Source: Chrysoperla carnea (lineage: Eukaryota; Arthropoda; Insecta; Neuroptera; Chrysopidae). Taken from it: a DNA stretch of 64,000 nucleotides. Numbering within the stretch: position 1 is the stretch's first letter; every line of letters starts with the position of its first letter. The notes below the pieces were generated by a model. It was not told where the DNA came from. It was given only the letters and a program-made list of their open reading frames with translations, and searched no databases. A program made the translations under genes and the position numbers. Of this stretch, positions 46,870-56,360 are shown one piece after another. The stretch lies in assembly GCF_905475395.1 (NCBI RefSeq), contig NC_058342.1:23718640-23782639 (forward strand), read 5' to 3'.

Positions 46870-48829
46870 ATTTAAAAAAATATTTATTTATCCACAAAAT
46901 TGCTAATCAACTATAAATTTTTTTGTCTATTTATTTTAATTCCCCTAAAATTTTTCTCCCAATTAAAGTGTCACTACCAATTTTGTAATCAAGTCTATGC
47001 ACTTTTGATATCCACAAATTTGTTATATCTAAAAAATTGTTTAATGATTTTTTAAATTGAATATTCATGTATTTAAGTTTAATTTTTAAGAGTATTTCAC
47101 AAAAATTTTTATTTATTAATGTTGGAAAAAATGATTTTTGTCTAATGAGCCATGTTGTGACGTCAAATTTTTTTAATACGCAAGTCCTTATATCTTTTAT
47201 TTATATTAAATTTTTTTAAGGTCGTTCCCGCACAATATTCTTGAGATGACATATATATTTTTTAAACGATTTGCTTAGGGAACTAATAATAACAAAATCA
47301 ACCGATTTTAATATAAGATGTAGAAAACTGTTAAGATGTAGCAAAATGACAGAAAACTCATTCCCACTCTTAAATAATTGTGAATTTTTCAACTATTTCT
47401 CAAAAATTGTGCTGCAGTATATTTTGTAAATATATTTCTCATTCGATTTGTTTTTTTTTTTTTTTTTTTGTGATCTACATTTAAATAAACTGGGTGTCAA
47501 CAGATAAGAAGAATTGCTTTTACTAATAATAAAATATTTGTTTGTTCAAGTTCGGGCGGAAAAATGTCAACTTTCGTCCCGCTGTGCTAAAAGAAGCTAC
47601 CACTTTCCACCTCCAACAAGCAGAAAAATAGTATACACACTACGGGAGCAAGTAAAGAATGTCTCAGATCTCAAATTTGTCACCCTCGGCTTCGCTTCGG
47701 GCGACAATGAACATGAGATCTGAGACATTCTTTATTTTTGCTCACTGGATGTGTAATATACTCAGTTTGAATTACTCTTCGAAGCCAATTTAGTTAAATA
47801 ATGAATATTTTATTTTATTTAAACTTAAAAACGCTTTTTTGTCCATAATACTACTATTTCATATTTTAGACTTTGCGGAAATATAGATTTAATTCAAAAT
47901 GGGGCAGTATTTGTTAATCATAAATTTAAAAATTGAACTAATATTTTACTTTAATTTTTAATATTTATCTTAATTCCTAAACATTTTTCCTGGTTATACA
48001 ACTTGATAACTCTTTAAAAAAAAAGTTTTGCTTAAAATATATTCTAAAATAAACTTGTATACTTCGAACAAATTGTATGAACTACCTTAATGTTTCTTAT
48101 TTACCGGCTTATTTAAGCTACGTTCAGAGTCATCTATTGTATTTTTAACTTAACTGTAACAATATTTTTTTCATTTTTTACCTCATTACAAAGAAAAATA
48201 GGAAAATAGGGGAGTTTAGGTATGTGTTTTTAAAATTTTCATTTTATGAAGAGAATGGCTTCTTAAAATACTATCATTCAGGGAAAAGAAAATTATTTCA
48301 TTTTGTTATTTCTGAAAAAATGTTCAAATATTAAGAAATTTCCAAATTTTTTTTGCTAAGATTTACAGAAATTTTTATTTGGAATTAATTGTGCTTTCAA
48401 ACTGTATTATCAAACATTCTTAGAATAAGTGACACAACTACCTTTTTTTTAAAAAATATTCATTTATTTGAAAAAATGAAATACAATTTTAGTGACATCT
48501 ATTCTATTTTTTTGGAACTATATTTATACTTATCGAAATCAAATGGTAAATAAAAAAATTTAAATGAAAGACAGTACATAATTACAAAAGGTGTGCTACA
48601 TCCAATTGCTCGAACCCAAATTATATTAAATAATTGAATCCTATGAAATTTGTCATAATGATGTATTCTAAAGATAATGAAAATAAATTTCCACCCGAAT
48701 ATATGGTGATGAATTTTCTTATGATTATTACTTTTTAAGATCCCCCAATTCAAAAAATAACTAAAAACTTGTATAGCCAAGGTTTTCTAACAAATTTTCC
48801 ATAACGACATCCAAGACTTATGCCTTTTG
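46870..48829. other. Kcmf1 5' flank, AT-rich
   Basis: Should contain the Kcmf1 promoter and 5' UTR. The composition hides any core promoter signal. The minus opening at 48499-48780 (93 codons) is Ile/Phe/His-rich with no domain or splice partner and is not supported as a gene. One GC-richer hairpin is listed separately. Confidence 0.4.
47647..47743. repeat. GC-richer ~40-base-arm hairpin upstream of Kcmf1
   Basis: 'aatgtctcagatctca' and 'tttgtcaccc' (47647-47685) pair with 'gggcgacaatgaa' and 'tgagatctgagacatt' (47699-47743) across a short loop around 'tcggcttcgcttc'. It lies about 0.8 kb upstream of the Kcmf1 start codon and stands out from its AT-rich surroundings. Confidence 0.8.
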
Positions 48830-48930
48830 ATTGGCATACCCTCCCGTTTCCCCTTCACCTTGGCCATTTAAACCAATAATGGATAATTTAATGATAAATT
48901 GAACATACCAAAATCCGCTGAAGTTACGAG
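48830..48930 (-). pseudogene. Partial duplication of the Kcmf1 exon 2 / intron 2 boundary
   Basis: 'cttggccatttaaaccaata' and 'accaaaatccgctgaagtta' align with 46476-46550 ('cttggccttttaaatcaaca', 'accaaaatccgctcgagtta') with roughly 80% identity by eye over about 75 bases, including the ATTTTG|GTA donor. Only the ADF end of the exon is preserved; upstream in frame is a stop. It is a decayed segmental duplicate about 2.3 kb upstream of the original. Confidence 0.65.
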
Positions 48931-49128
48931 TGCTTAAACTTTATTTTACAATTGAAATGTATACTTTATTTGTTTTTATTTTTTTAAATACATTTAAATT
49001 GAGGCGGTGTTTTAAATATTGAAAAAAAATAATGATTGAAATCGTTCTTTTATTATTAAATAAGTAAATATACAATATTTATAGTTTTGGCAACCTAAAT
49101 TTATCAAAGATCACCAAAATCATTTGAA

Positions 49129-49374
49129 CTATATTTCTTCGGCAACAGAGTCGGTATCATCAGACAATTCTACCGAGCCATCATGGGGAATCACTTCATT
49201 TAAATCATTTGCATCTTCTTCATTGCTAGATTCGGTATCATCAGACAATTCTTCCAAGCCACCATTTGGAATCACCACATTTAAAGGGTTCTCATCTTCT
49301 TCATTACTAGATTCAGTATCATCAGACAATTCTTCCAAGCCGCCATAAGGCAAGTCATTATCCGGGTGGTTACC
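49129..49374 (-). CDS. Last exon of an unidentified gene: three acidic ~29-residue repeats
   Basis: An 81-codon plus stop terminal exon after the acceptor TATTTTACAACAG. It opens GNHPDNDLPYGGLEELSDDT and then repeats the unit (I/L)PxGGLEELSDDTESSNEED three times, with spacer ENPLNVV or ANDLNEV, ending DSVAEEI. The repeat is strongly acidic, with many Ser followed by Asp/Glu, giving candidate casein kinase 2 sites. High internal conservation between units and a clean splice acceptor support coding. I do not recognise the protein. No upstream exon could be identified on the minus strand between 49.4 and 64 kb. Rearranged copies lie at 29.7-30.2 kb. Confidence 0.55.
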   Translation of the reverse strand, partial: GNHPDNDLPYGGLEELSDDTESSNEEDENPLNVVIPNGGLEELSDDTESSNEEDANDLNEVIPHDGSVELSDDTDSVAEEI

Positions 49375-49699
49375 CTGTTGTAAAATATAAAAACAGAAAA
49401 TAAATTTATCTAGGGGGTTTTTAGGCTCTCTAAATCAAAATTCGAGCTCAAAAAAATATGGAAATACACAAGTTTCTTCTTCAAAATAATAATAAATTCC
49501 AATAAAAAGTAAACGTTTCGTAAATACATGTTTAATCTTGGGTTAAGCCCTGAATGTATATAAAACACAAGCGATTAAGATTTATAACTTAGATGAAAAA
49601 TGGGTGATAAAGAAAAAAATTCATGCATGCAGGTTGTAAAAACTTCGTACCAAAGTCGACCTCTCAGAGGCGGGGGTTAGAGGATGCATGTAAGGATGC
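49375..49699. other. Intron or flank upstream of the acidic-repeat exon
   Basis: AT-rich with no coding exon seen. It includes a short GC-richer patch near 49650-49700 ('gaccgtcc'-free 'cctctcagaggcgggggtta'). Confidence 0.35.
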
Positions 49700-49995
49700 A
49701 AGAGGACCCAAGACCCAATTGACCTATATTGCTCATTTACGAACTCGACCTCACTTTTTACGTCCTGAGTACGCTATAAAAATTTAAGCTTGATATCTTT
49801 TTTCGTTTTTGAGTTATCGTCTTGACAGGTAGACGGATAGACGAACAGGCGGACAGATAACCGGAAATGGACTAATTAGGTGATTCTATGAACACCTATA
49901 CGAATATTTTTTTCGTAGCATGAATATTTTTAAGCGCTACAAACTTGGGACTAAACTTAATATACCATGTATATTTCATACATACATGGTATAAA
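49700..49995 (+). repeat. Family A dispersed repeat, 3' half
   Basis: From 'agacccaattgacctatatt' through 'cggacagataaccggaaatg' to 'tcatacatacatggtataaa'. The 5' half is absent. Confidence 0.75.
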
Positions 49996-50509
49996 AGGAT
50001 GATGTAACTTATGAAATTTCTACAAAGTATGTTTTAGTTGTAAATCGCTATTCGCTATAAAGCTTATAAATAATGCATAGCATTATTAATGTGACCTTGA
50101 ATACAAGTTTTGAATTATTTTATTCATTATAAGTAAGGTGTAGTAAGTAATTATCACAGATGTTGTATAATAATTTGCATATTTAATATTACATACAGTA
50201 TAAATTTTGCAATGAAAGTAAAATTTACCATTTTTGAAAAAAAAAATAACACATCGATTTTGTATTTTACTATTTTACATTATTGTCGTCCTAGATCATT
50301 TCAGCATTGACGTTAGAGTTATATAGACTGAGTGTCAAACGATTTTAAGCGTGTCAATATCTGAGGTAATTACTTAGGTCCAACCATTGTAGATTCGTAA
50401 GAAAAAATATAAAGTGACATGTGATAAGTATTTTTAAGTACTTTCAAAATTAAATTCCATAAACTAGTTAGCGCAAAAGATTAATATTTGAAATAAAAAA
50501 AATATATTA
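49996..50509. other. AT-rich sequence, no feature seen
   Basis: No coding frame, RNA gene or recognised repeat between the two family A copies. Confidence 0.45.
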
Positions 50510-51058
50510 AACAAGTGAAAACAAACAATTGACTGAGTTAATTGTTGAAATACCATGCATACCATGAAATACCAATCAGTGTTGATTACTTTATCACGTT
50601 ACACATACAAACATGTGACACATATATAACTGATAATCAAGTATAGTACATATTATAAAATTTCCACCTAATTGGCGCCCTCACGGGTAACCAGTGATGT
50701 TTACGAAAAAATGTTTAAAACAAAAGTTGTTTAATTTTTGATAAGGAACATTTTTTACATTTAAACTTTTGTTCTATCTCTAACGGTTTACAAGATGGGT
50801 CCTACGGACCCAAGACCCAATTGACCTATGATGCTCATTTACGAACTTGACCTCACTTTTTACGTCCTGAGTACGCTGTAAAAATTTCAGCTCGATATCT
50901 TTTTTCGTTTTTGAGTTATCGTGTCCACAGACGGACGGAAGGACGGACGGACAACCGGAAATGGACTAATTAGGTGATTTTATGAACACTTATGACAAAA
51001 TTTTTTTCCTAGCATCATTATATTACTATGTATATTTCATATATACATAATATAAAAC
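50510..51058 (+). repeat. Family A dispersed repeat, near full length
   Basis: Begins 'acaagtgaaaacaaacaatt' and runs through all signature blocks to 'atttcatatatacataatat'. A separate inverted 5' tip of the same family lies at 51150-51196 ('taactcagtcaattgtttgt'). Confidence 0.8.
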
Positions 51059-51440
51059 TAAATTTTTGCGATTTTTCTCATATATTTTTACTTGAACATA
51101 CCTAGAATTCACACTTTTCCTATTCTCCATAAATCTTTTGTACTAGCGACTTGTTACCTTAACTCAGTCAATTGTTTGTTTTCACTTGTTTATTTTAAAA
51201 TTAGCCTTATATAACCATAAATTTATCTGAAAACAGGCGTGGTTAAATTTTGGGACTTCACAGACACTCTGTAGTCCAGATTTATACTGGTGGAAATCGT
51301 TTTCCTAAACATTTATTCTTATGCTATTTTTTTTCCCCTTTTTTTTATTATAAAATATATTTATTTTGTGCATTTAGCGACTCAAGAAAGAGTATAGCGT
51401 ATAGTTCGTTTCGTAGAGAGTCTAGAGAAAAACTGCTCCC

Positions 51441-52387
51441 AGGCCCGTGTGCAAGGAAGAGGTTTTGGGGGTCAAAACCTCTAAACATAGTCCTGTAAAT
51501 GCACTCATTTATGAGACTCACTCCACTGACGAATGAAATATCCATACATATTTTGAGCTCGTTACATTCTTTGTCTTTGAATCGAGTACTTCAAACAGAA
51601 AACCTTGTCGAGGCTTTAAAACTAACTGATGCTGCAAATCATATTTTGCTTGAAAGAAGAGAAAAGAAGAGAATAGGAGAGTTCAAAATCATGAACGATA
51701 TCTGCAATGAATACGGCATAGAAGTGCGGTAGCCCATGTTCGCGTCATAACATACTCAACGCTCAAATATACGGACTGATTCAGTTGAAGATTATAGATC
51801 GAATTATGAATCATCGCAATATTTTATCAAATTTAGCAAGTCTCTTTCTCAATAAAATGAGAAATTTTGATGAAAACTCTTGCTCGATTTTTTGAATTAA
51901 ATAAAATATTCAATTTTGCACGATGATTCTCGTGACATCTGGCGAAGACGCATTGCCGGAAGGAGTGCCAAAAATTTACTCAAAGCACTCTATATTTGCA
52001 ATAATAATGCGTTTCCGAATGTCTAGTAAATGCTTTGCGTTTAGGCAGTTTTGTCTGTGGCAACAACGAAAAATTAACGCTTCTTTTCAACCTTGGATCG
52101 TCTCAAAGCAAAGCTTAAATCGGCAATGTCTGCAAATAGGCTAAACGGCTTAGTCCTCGTTCAATATACATCGTGTTGTGTAGGTCGATGCACACAGAGT
52201 TTTGGAAAAGTTTTTTTTGTACCTCGAATTCACTTATTGAAAAACTGTGACTGAATTTCACATTTTGACTTTATTTGGTGTTATTTTACTCGAAACAAGA
52301 ATTTCTTGTTTGGATTGACTTTATGATCTAACATGGCGAACAAAAGTATAAACCCCTCCCTTGCACAATTCCTGTGCACGGGCCTAA
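51441..52387 (+). mobile_element. hAT-family DNA transposon relic
   Basis: Ends are inverted: AGGCCCGTGTGCAAGGAAG on the left, and the right end reversed reads AGGCCCGTGCACAGGAATTG with TGCAAGG a little further in. CTGCTCC(C/T) occurs at both flanks (51433-51440 and 52388-52395), an 8-base duplication as expected for hAT. The plus strand reads DAANHILLERREKKRIGEF and NDICNEYGIEV (about 51620-51730). Near the 3' end come KALYICNNNAFPNV and FFSTLDRLKAKLKSAMSANR LNGLVLVQ, the C-terminal dimerisation region of hAT transposases of the ZMYM/THAP-like type. Stops interrupt it and the catalytic core is missing. Confidence 0.8.
51577..52150 (+). pseudogene. hAT transposase pseudogene
   Basis: Fragments only: a linker ending ICNEYGIEVR followed by a stop, a segment with KSTICDRIMNHRNIL-like sequence, then the dimerisation domain with three in-frame stops around MLCV*AVLSV. 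The plus opening at 51923-52144 is an out-of-frame shadow of this domain. Confidence 0.7.
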
Positions 52388-52669
52388 TCTGCTCCTTTGC
52401 CGATCGCTTAAATTCCGGTTGCTGCCACTGACCTTACGGTTAAATTTAATATTTTAATTATTTTATTAGCGTAATTAGAACAATGTCATAATATTTTTTT
52501 TTAAATTATATTTATTTTTATGTTTATGATGTAAATAATAAATTTTTTACTTTGTGTACATTGCTTTGTTACATTGTAGGTAATAATTCTTTACCTTATC
52601 TGCATACAATTTATGAGATAGGATTCAATAGTCACTAGCTCAACCCGTGCGGAACTCGGCTGCCGTAGT

Positions 52670-53325
52670 TACCGTAACCCGTGGCTACGCTGTACCTGTG
52701 GCTAAAAACAGCAAACAACAAATTTCGTAGAAAAGTGGTAAATTATATGTCTAGAGCAGGCATGGGTGAGTTATTTTAAGTCGAAGTCACCATTGTTATA
52801 ACTTTATGGTGAGTCATAAACTTTATGCTGTGTCTCTTTATCCAAGTCCGCATTGCTCATAGAGGAGTAAGCGAGACGGGCATACGACCCTTCTACCTAT
52901 CTCAGTTTCTTTAATAGTAATGAGATTGGTCCAAAAAAAATGTTGTGTCTCTGTCTTACTCGTATTTTAGGTTGTCACTGGGTAGGTTGCCACCGTCTTA
53001 CTGGTATGTTAAGTTAGGAGTCCGATGGACTTCTGTAAGTCCCGTTTGCCCACGCCTGATCTAGAGTATTAGGAGAGCATCTGTAAAAACTAACATGTTT
53101 GTCTAATAAACTTATTATTTAAATTTATGATATTTTTTCGTTCAAATTATTTGCCTGGTGTGTTTTTTCCTAAGCGGTACAGTTTTAGACCATGAGTATA
53201 TTTTTCGTCAAACCTAGACATAATAAGCTTGAAAATGAGTGGTGAATCATGGAATTTGATAAAGGAATAAGAAAGATAAGGGTAGGACAGAAAAAAGCTT
53301 GCTAGAGTATTGATATATAAGACAT
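52670..53325 (+). repeat. Family F dispersed repeat, interrupted by a MITE
   Basis: Plus-orientation counterpart of 24345-24720: 'acccgtggctacgctgtacc', 'gtttgtctaataaacttatt', 'ttttcgtcaaacctagacat' and 'agggtaggacagaaaaaagc' align with that copy's complement. Its middle is split by a 302-base insertion. Non-coding, superfamily unknown. Confidence 0.75.
52757..53058. mobile_element. hAT-type MITE (302 bp) inserted in family F
   Basis: Ends read CAGGCATGGGTGAG and, reversed, CAGGCGTGGGCAAACGG, the CAGGxxTGGGCAAA-type terminus typical of hAT elements. An 8-base target-site duplication, (G/A)TCTAGAG, flanks it (52749-52756 and 53059-53066). The 24.6-kb family F copy shows the unfilled site, which confirms the boundaries. 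No coding frame. Confidence 0.9.
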
Positions 53326-54274
53326 TGTTTTAAGTATGTGCGTGAATGAAGAATCTTGGAAATTTATATGAGGGTGCACTGCCCGTTAAAAGATTATAGG
53401 TATACAAATTTTTTTTATTATGTTAAAACACGAAACAATTTCTATACAAAAAATAAGTGTAAATAAACAATTGACTGAGTTAATTGTTTAAATACCCTGT
53501 ATAGAAAGTATTGAATATCAATGAATATTAATGAGTTTAAAAAGAAGAGAGAGTTTAAAAAACCACCATAATTATGGCGGCCTTTTTCGACCGCCATTTA
53601 TTTAGTCTTCCGAAATTTCGAAAACATTCGAGTATTTTCGTTTGCGTTTCCAAACGCAAGCCGCTTTTGCTGGAGAGGAATTAGGGAAAAAATTTGACTT
53701 ACATAACTCATACATTTTTTTGGGTATTTTCTAGAAAATCGATTTTAAATTATTGTTAACCGAGTTCGAAGTCATTTTTTTCTGCCAAAATATTATTTTT
53801 CTTGAAATTACAAAAAGGTACTTCCACCGAAGGTTACTTATACCGACTTTCAAAATTCTAGCTTAATTTGGGGGAGCAATGCATAAGTCTGTATTTACGG
53901 AGAAAATACGTTCTGAAGTTGGAGAACTATAAAAAAAGAACACAATATTTAAATGAAACGTTAGAGGTAAGAGCGATACCCTTCCAATTCAATTTTGTAT
54001 TATTAATTATTAAGTTTTATCAGAATATTCTTGCCTAATAAAATCTATTGATTTAGATTAAAATAATTTTATCAGTTTTTAAAATGACTTCATACAAACA
54101 AGTATTAACAATTTTTTTCTACAATCTTCCATAGGAACTTACCAAAAATGTGGATAAGATAACAAAAATTTCCAATTGTTTTCATGCACAACAATATTTA
54201 GACATATCTCATTTTTGCACGTAAGCATTAATGAAATCTTTGTTTGGAAAATTGATCCCGATACAAATTTAGAA
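53326..54274. other. Intergenic sequence with family A 5' tip
   Basis: 53455-53515 is a family A 5' tip ('acaattgactgagttaattg'). The rest, including the patch 'ccataattatggcggccttt' near 53570, is unclassified and has no coding frame. Confidence 0.45.
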
Positions 54275-54578
54275 AATAATAATGGGGTTTAACCTCCGTT
54301 TGTCTGACACACGCCTTATCACAGAGGCCACCCACATCATTATTTGTTAATCTTTATTTATTAAATTACATTCATTTTTACAATTACATTTATGATGTGG
54401 GCGGAATCGGTTACTTCGTTCTTATCCAAGCGACGACAATGTGATCAATTCAAAACAGACACAGACCCCATTAATTATAATTGTTCACACTACCGATGCC
54501 TGGATTCGAACCCGCAACCTAAGTAGTCCAACGATCAAAAACTAACGCCTTAGATCGCTCGGCTATTTAGGCTCTTAT
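54275..54578 (-). mobile_element. SINE2, second copy
   Basis: On the minus strand the head has an A box TAGCCGAGCGATC (one change from copy 1) and a B box GGTTCGAATCC (54502-54512). The body with 'cgaagtaaccg' complement follows, then the (ATT)n tail near 54275. A short plus-strand piece of a second head ('agagcctaaatggcc', 54581-54596) abuts it, forming a head-to-head hairpin. Confidence 0.85.
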
Positions 54579-54596
54579 ATAAGAGCCTAAATGGCC

Positions 54597-55057
54597 TTAA
54601 TAATTATAATACACAAATTTATGTATAGATTAATCTCACATGGTCAATATTATTGACTTAAAATATGGTAATGCCCAGGCGGGGATCCAGCCCTCAAAAA
54701 AGATGATGAACACGGCATAGTCACCTGAAAATCGGCCAAATGCGAGTCGTAGTATGAACTCGCTCATGATCGATATAGTGCAACCTTACAAAGACGATGT
54801 TTACAAAAAAAATGACGCCCTGACTAAGATTTTGTGCACTGTATTTGCCCACGTGGACAAAGTCGTGGGGGAAAACACTAGTAATTTAATAAACCTGTAA
54901 GATGATAGTTTGTTCACTCACAAAAACTACAAAAGTAAATGTATCTTTGTGTCGTCAAATTTAGACTCTAAACTACTTTTACAACTTCAAATTAAATTAA
55001 GCGCTTTCATTCAATAATTTTATTTAGGTGCTTACTTAAATAACAAATGCAAACTTT
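54597..55057. other. Intergenic sequence
   Basis: No gene seen. The patch at 54680-54800 is GC-richer and may be part of the adjacent hAT relic, but I cannot read a transposase segment in it. Confidence 0.4.
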
Positions 55058-55240
55058 CGTTTTTTTTTCGCGAAAGCGTTGATAATGTCATCGACATTCA
55101 GTAGCTTAGGAGAGCTCTCCCGAATAATATTTCCTGTCCCATTGAGGCACGAAACCAACCAACTACGCGAAGTATTGAAAATGATCTCTCTGCGGTAGCT
55201 GCACTCGTCGGACCAGATGTCAGTATTTGTAAGAATACTT
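55058..55240 (-). pseudogene. hAT transposase C-terminal fragment
   Basis: The minus strand reads SGPTSAATAERSFSILRVVG, WFRASMGQEILFGRALLS, then after a one-base frameshift LLNVDDIINAFAKKKR. This is the classic hAT dimerisation domain (xTATAERSFSxLRxxKxxLRxxMxxERLxxLALL...DEVIxxFAxKKR). Only this end is recognisable. It belongs to a different subfamily from the 51.4-52.4 kb relic. Confidence 0.85.
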
Positions 55241-56183
55241 TTATATTAGGGCACAAATCTTGGTTGCATGAGATGAGCTACCGAATCTGGTATGGCGGAA
55301 TTGTTTTCACATTCTGTTTTCAATTTGGCCATTCAGAGTCTGTATTCATTTATAAAAGTTGATTCACTATTATTAATGCATCGCCGATACATCTGGACCC
55401 ATTTTTCACTACCTGGATATAACCTGGGGTTTCACTATCTGGGGTATAGTATAAAATTAAAACAATAGACTAACTATTTCAAGCGATTCACTGTCTTCTT
55501 TTAAATTTTATTAAATCATTAGTCTTTTTAGGTGATTCATTCCACTTTTTTTAGTCTTCTTAAATCTGCTTGAAGCTCCCTTCAGAAGGGGGGTGGCTTT
55601 CGTGGGTTTGTAGCCGCCAAGGCTAGTCACAAGTAGAACTATCAAGCTTTATAATGAATACAAATTAAAAAAAAAACTATAAATTTTGCGAACTAACGAT
55701 TGTTAGAAGTTAAGTGAGATTTTGATAAAAATTTTGTAGGATTAATTTTGACGTCGAGTGAACTGATTGATTTGGTATTGACGTATATTCAATATTATCA
55801 TTAATTAATGCTAATTAATTGTTCATATATAATTTTTTTTATTATTAATTTCATAATAATTAAAATCAATGTTTGTATTTTGACTTCAAGCAATATAGAA
55901 TTTCTTTATTATTTGATGAATTTTAAAATTGATAACATTTTTTTTCCATTAAATGCACAATATTCGAGTTTTCCACAACAAACTGTAAAAATTTGGCAGT
56001 TCAAGATTTATTTTTTTCAACTGGAGCAGGAACTTGATAATGGCGTTCCCTCTTTAAAACGTTTGAGATAAATTTTTCAAACATAAAATATTTTATCATT
56101 TTCGTTAACCGTCAAAATACAGGACATTCTAGTTCAAAACACTAAAATGGAGGCAAAGTTACAAATAACATCGATCGGAACAC
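55241..56183. other. Intergenic sequence
   Basis: AT-rich. The plus opening at 55808-56071 is Ile/Phe/Asn-rich and has no supporting signal. The part up to about 55620 may be further decayed hAT sequence. Confidence 0.4.
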
Positions 56184-56360
56184 CCATGGAGGTTATAAAG
56201 AAGGAGAACGATCGCTACGTGCTAAAACATTAGCGCACCTGTCCCTGAAAATTTGTATAATTTATAGTTCAGTTTTCAGCCACCAGCCGCGCTGTCATCG
56301 GTAAGTAGTATCTGCGAAGTTAGCTGTTTATGAGTACAAGTAGATGAAGTTAGTACCGTT
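56184..56360 (+). repeat. One-ended copy of the 39.1-kb MITE
   Basis: 'acccatggaggttataaaga', 'aggagaacgatcgctacgtg' and 'aagttagctgtttatgagta' match the left half of 39113-39474. The right terminus is missing. (AAT)n-like sequence follows to about 56460. Confidence 0.75.

Noticed and set aside
48499..48780. 93-codon minus opening upstream of Kcmf1
   Set aside because: Ile/Phe/His-rich, no motif, no splice partner; consistent with AT-rich chance.
49124..49348. Plus-strand Ser-rich tandem-repeat opening
   Set aside because: It mirrors the minus-strand acidic repeats. Only the minus strand has a splice acceptor at its border and a stop that closes the repeat cleanly.
55808..56071. 87-codon plus opening
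   Set aside because: Ile/Asn/Phe-rich with no start context, motif or splice evidence.
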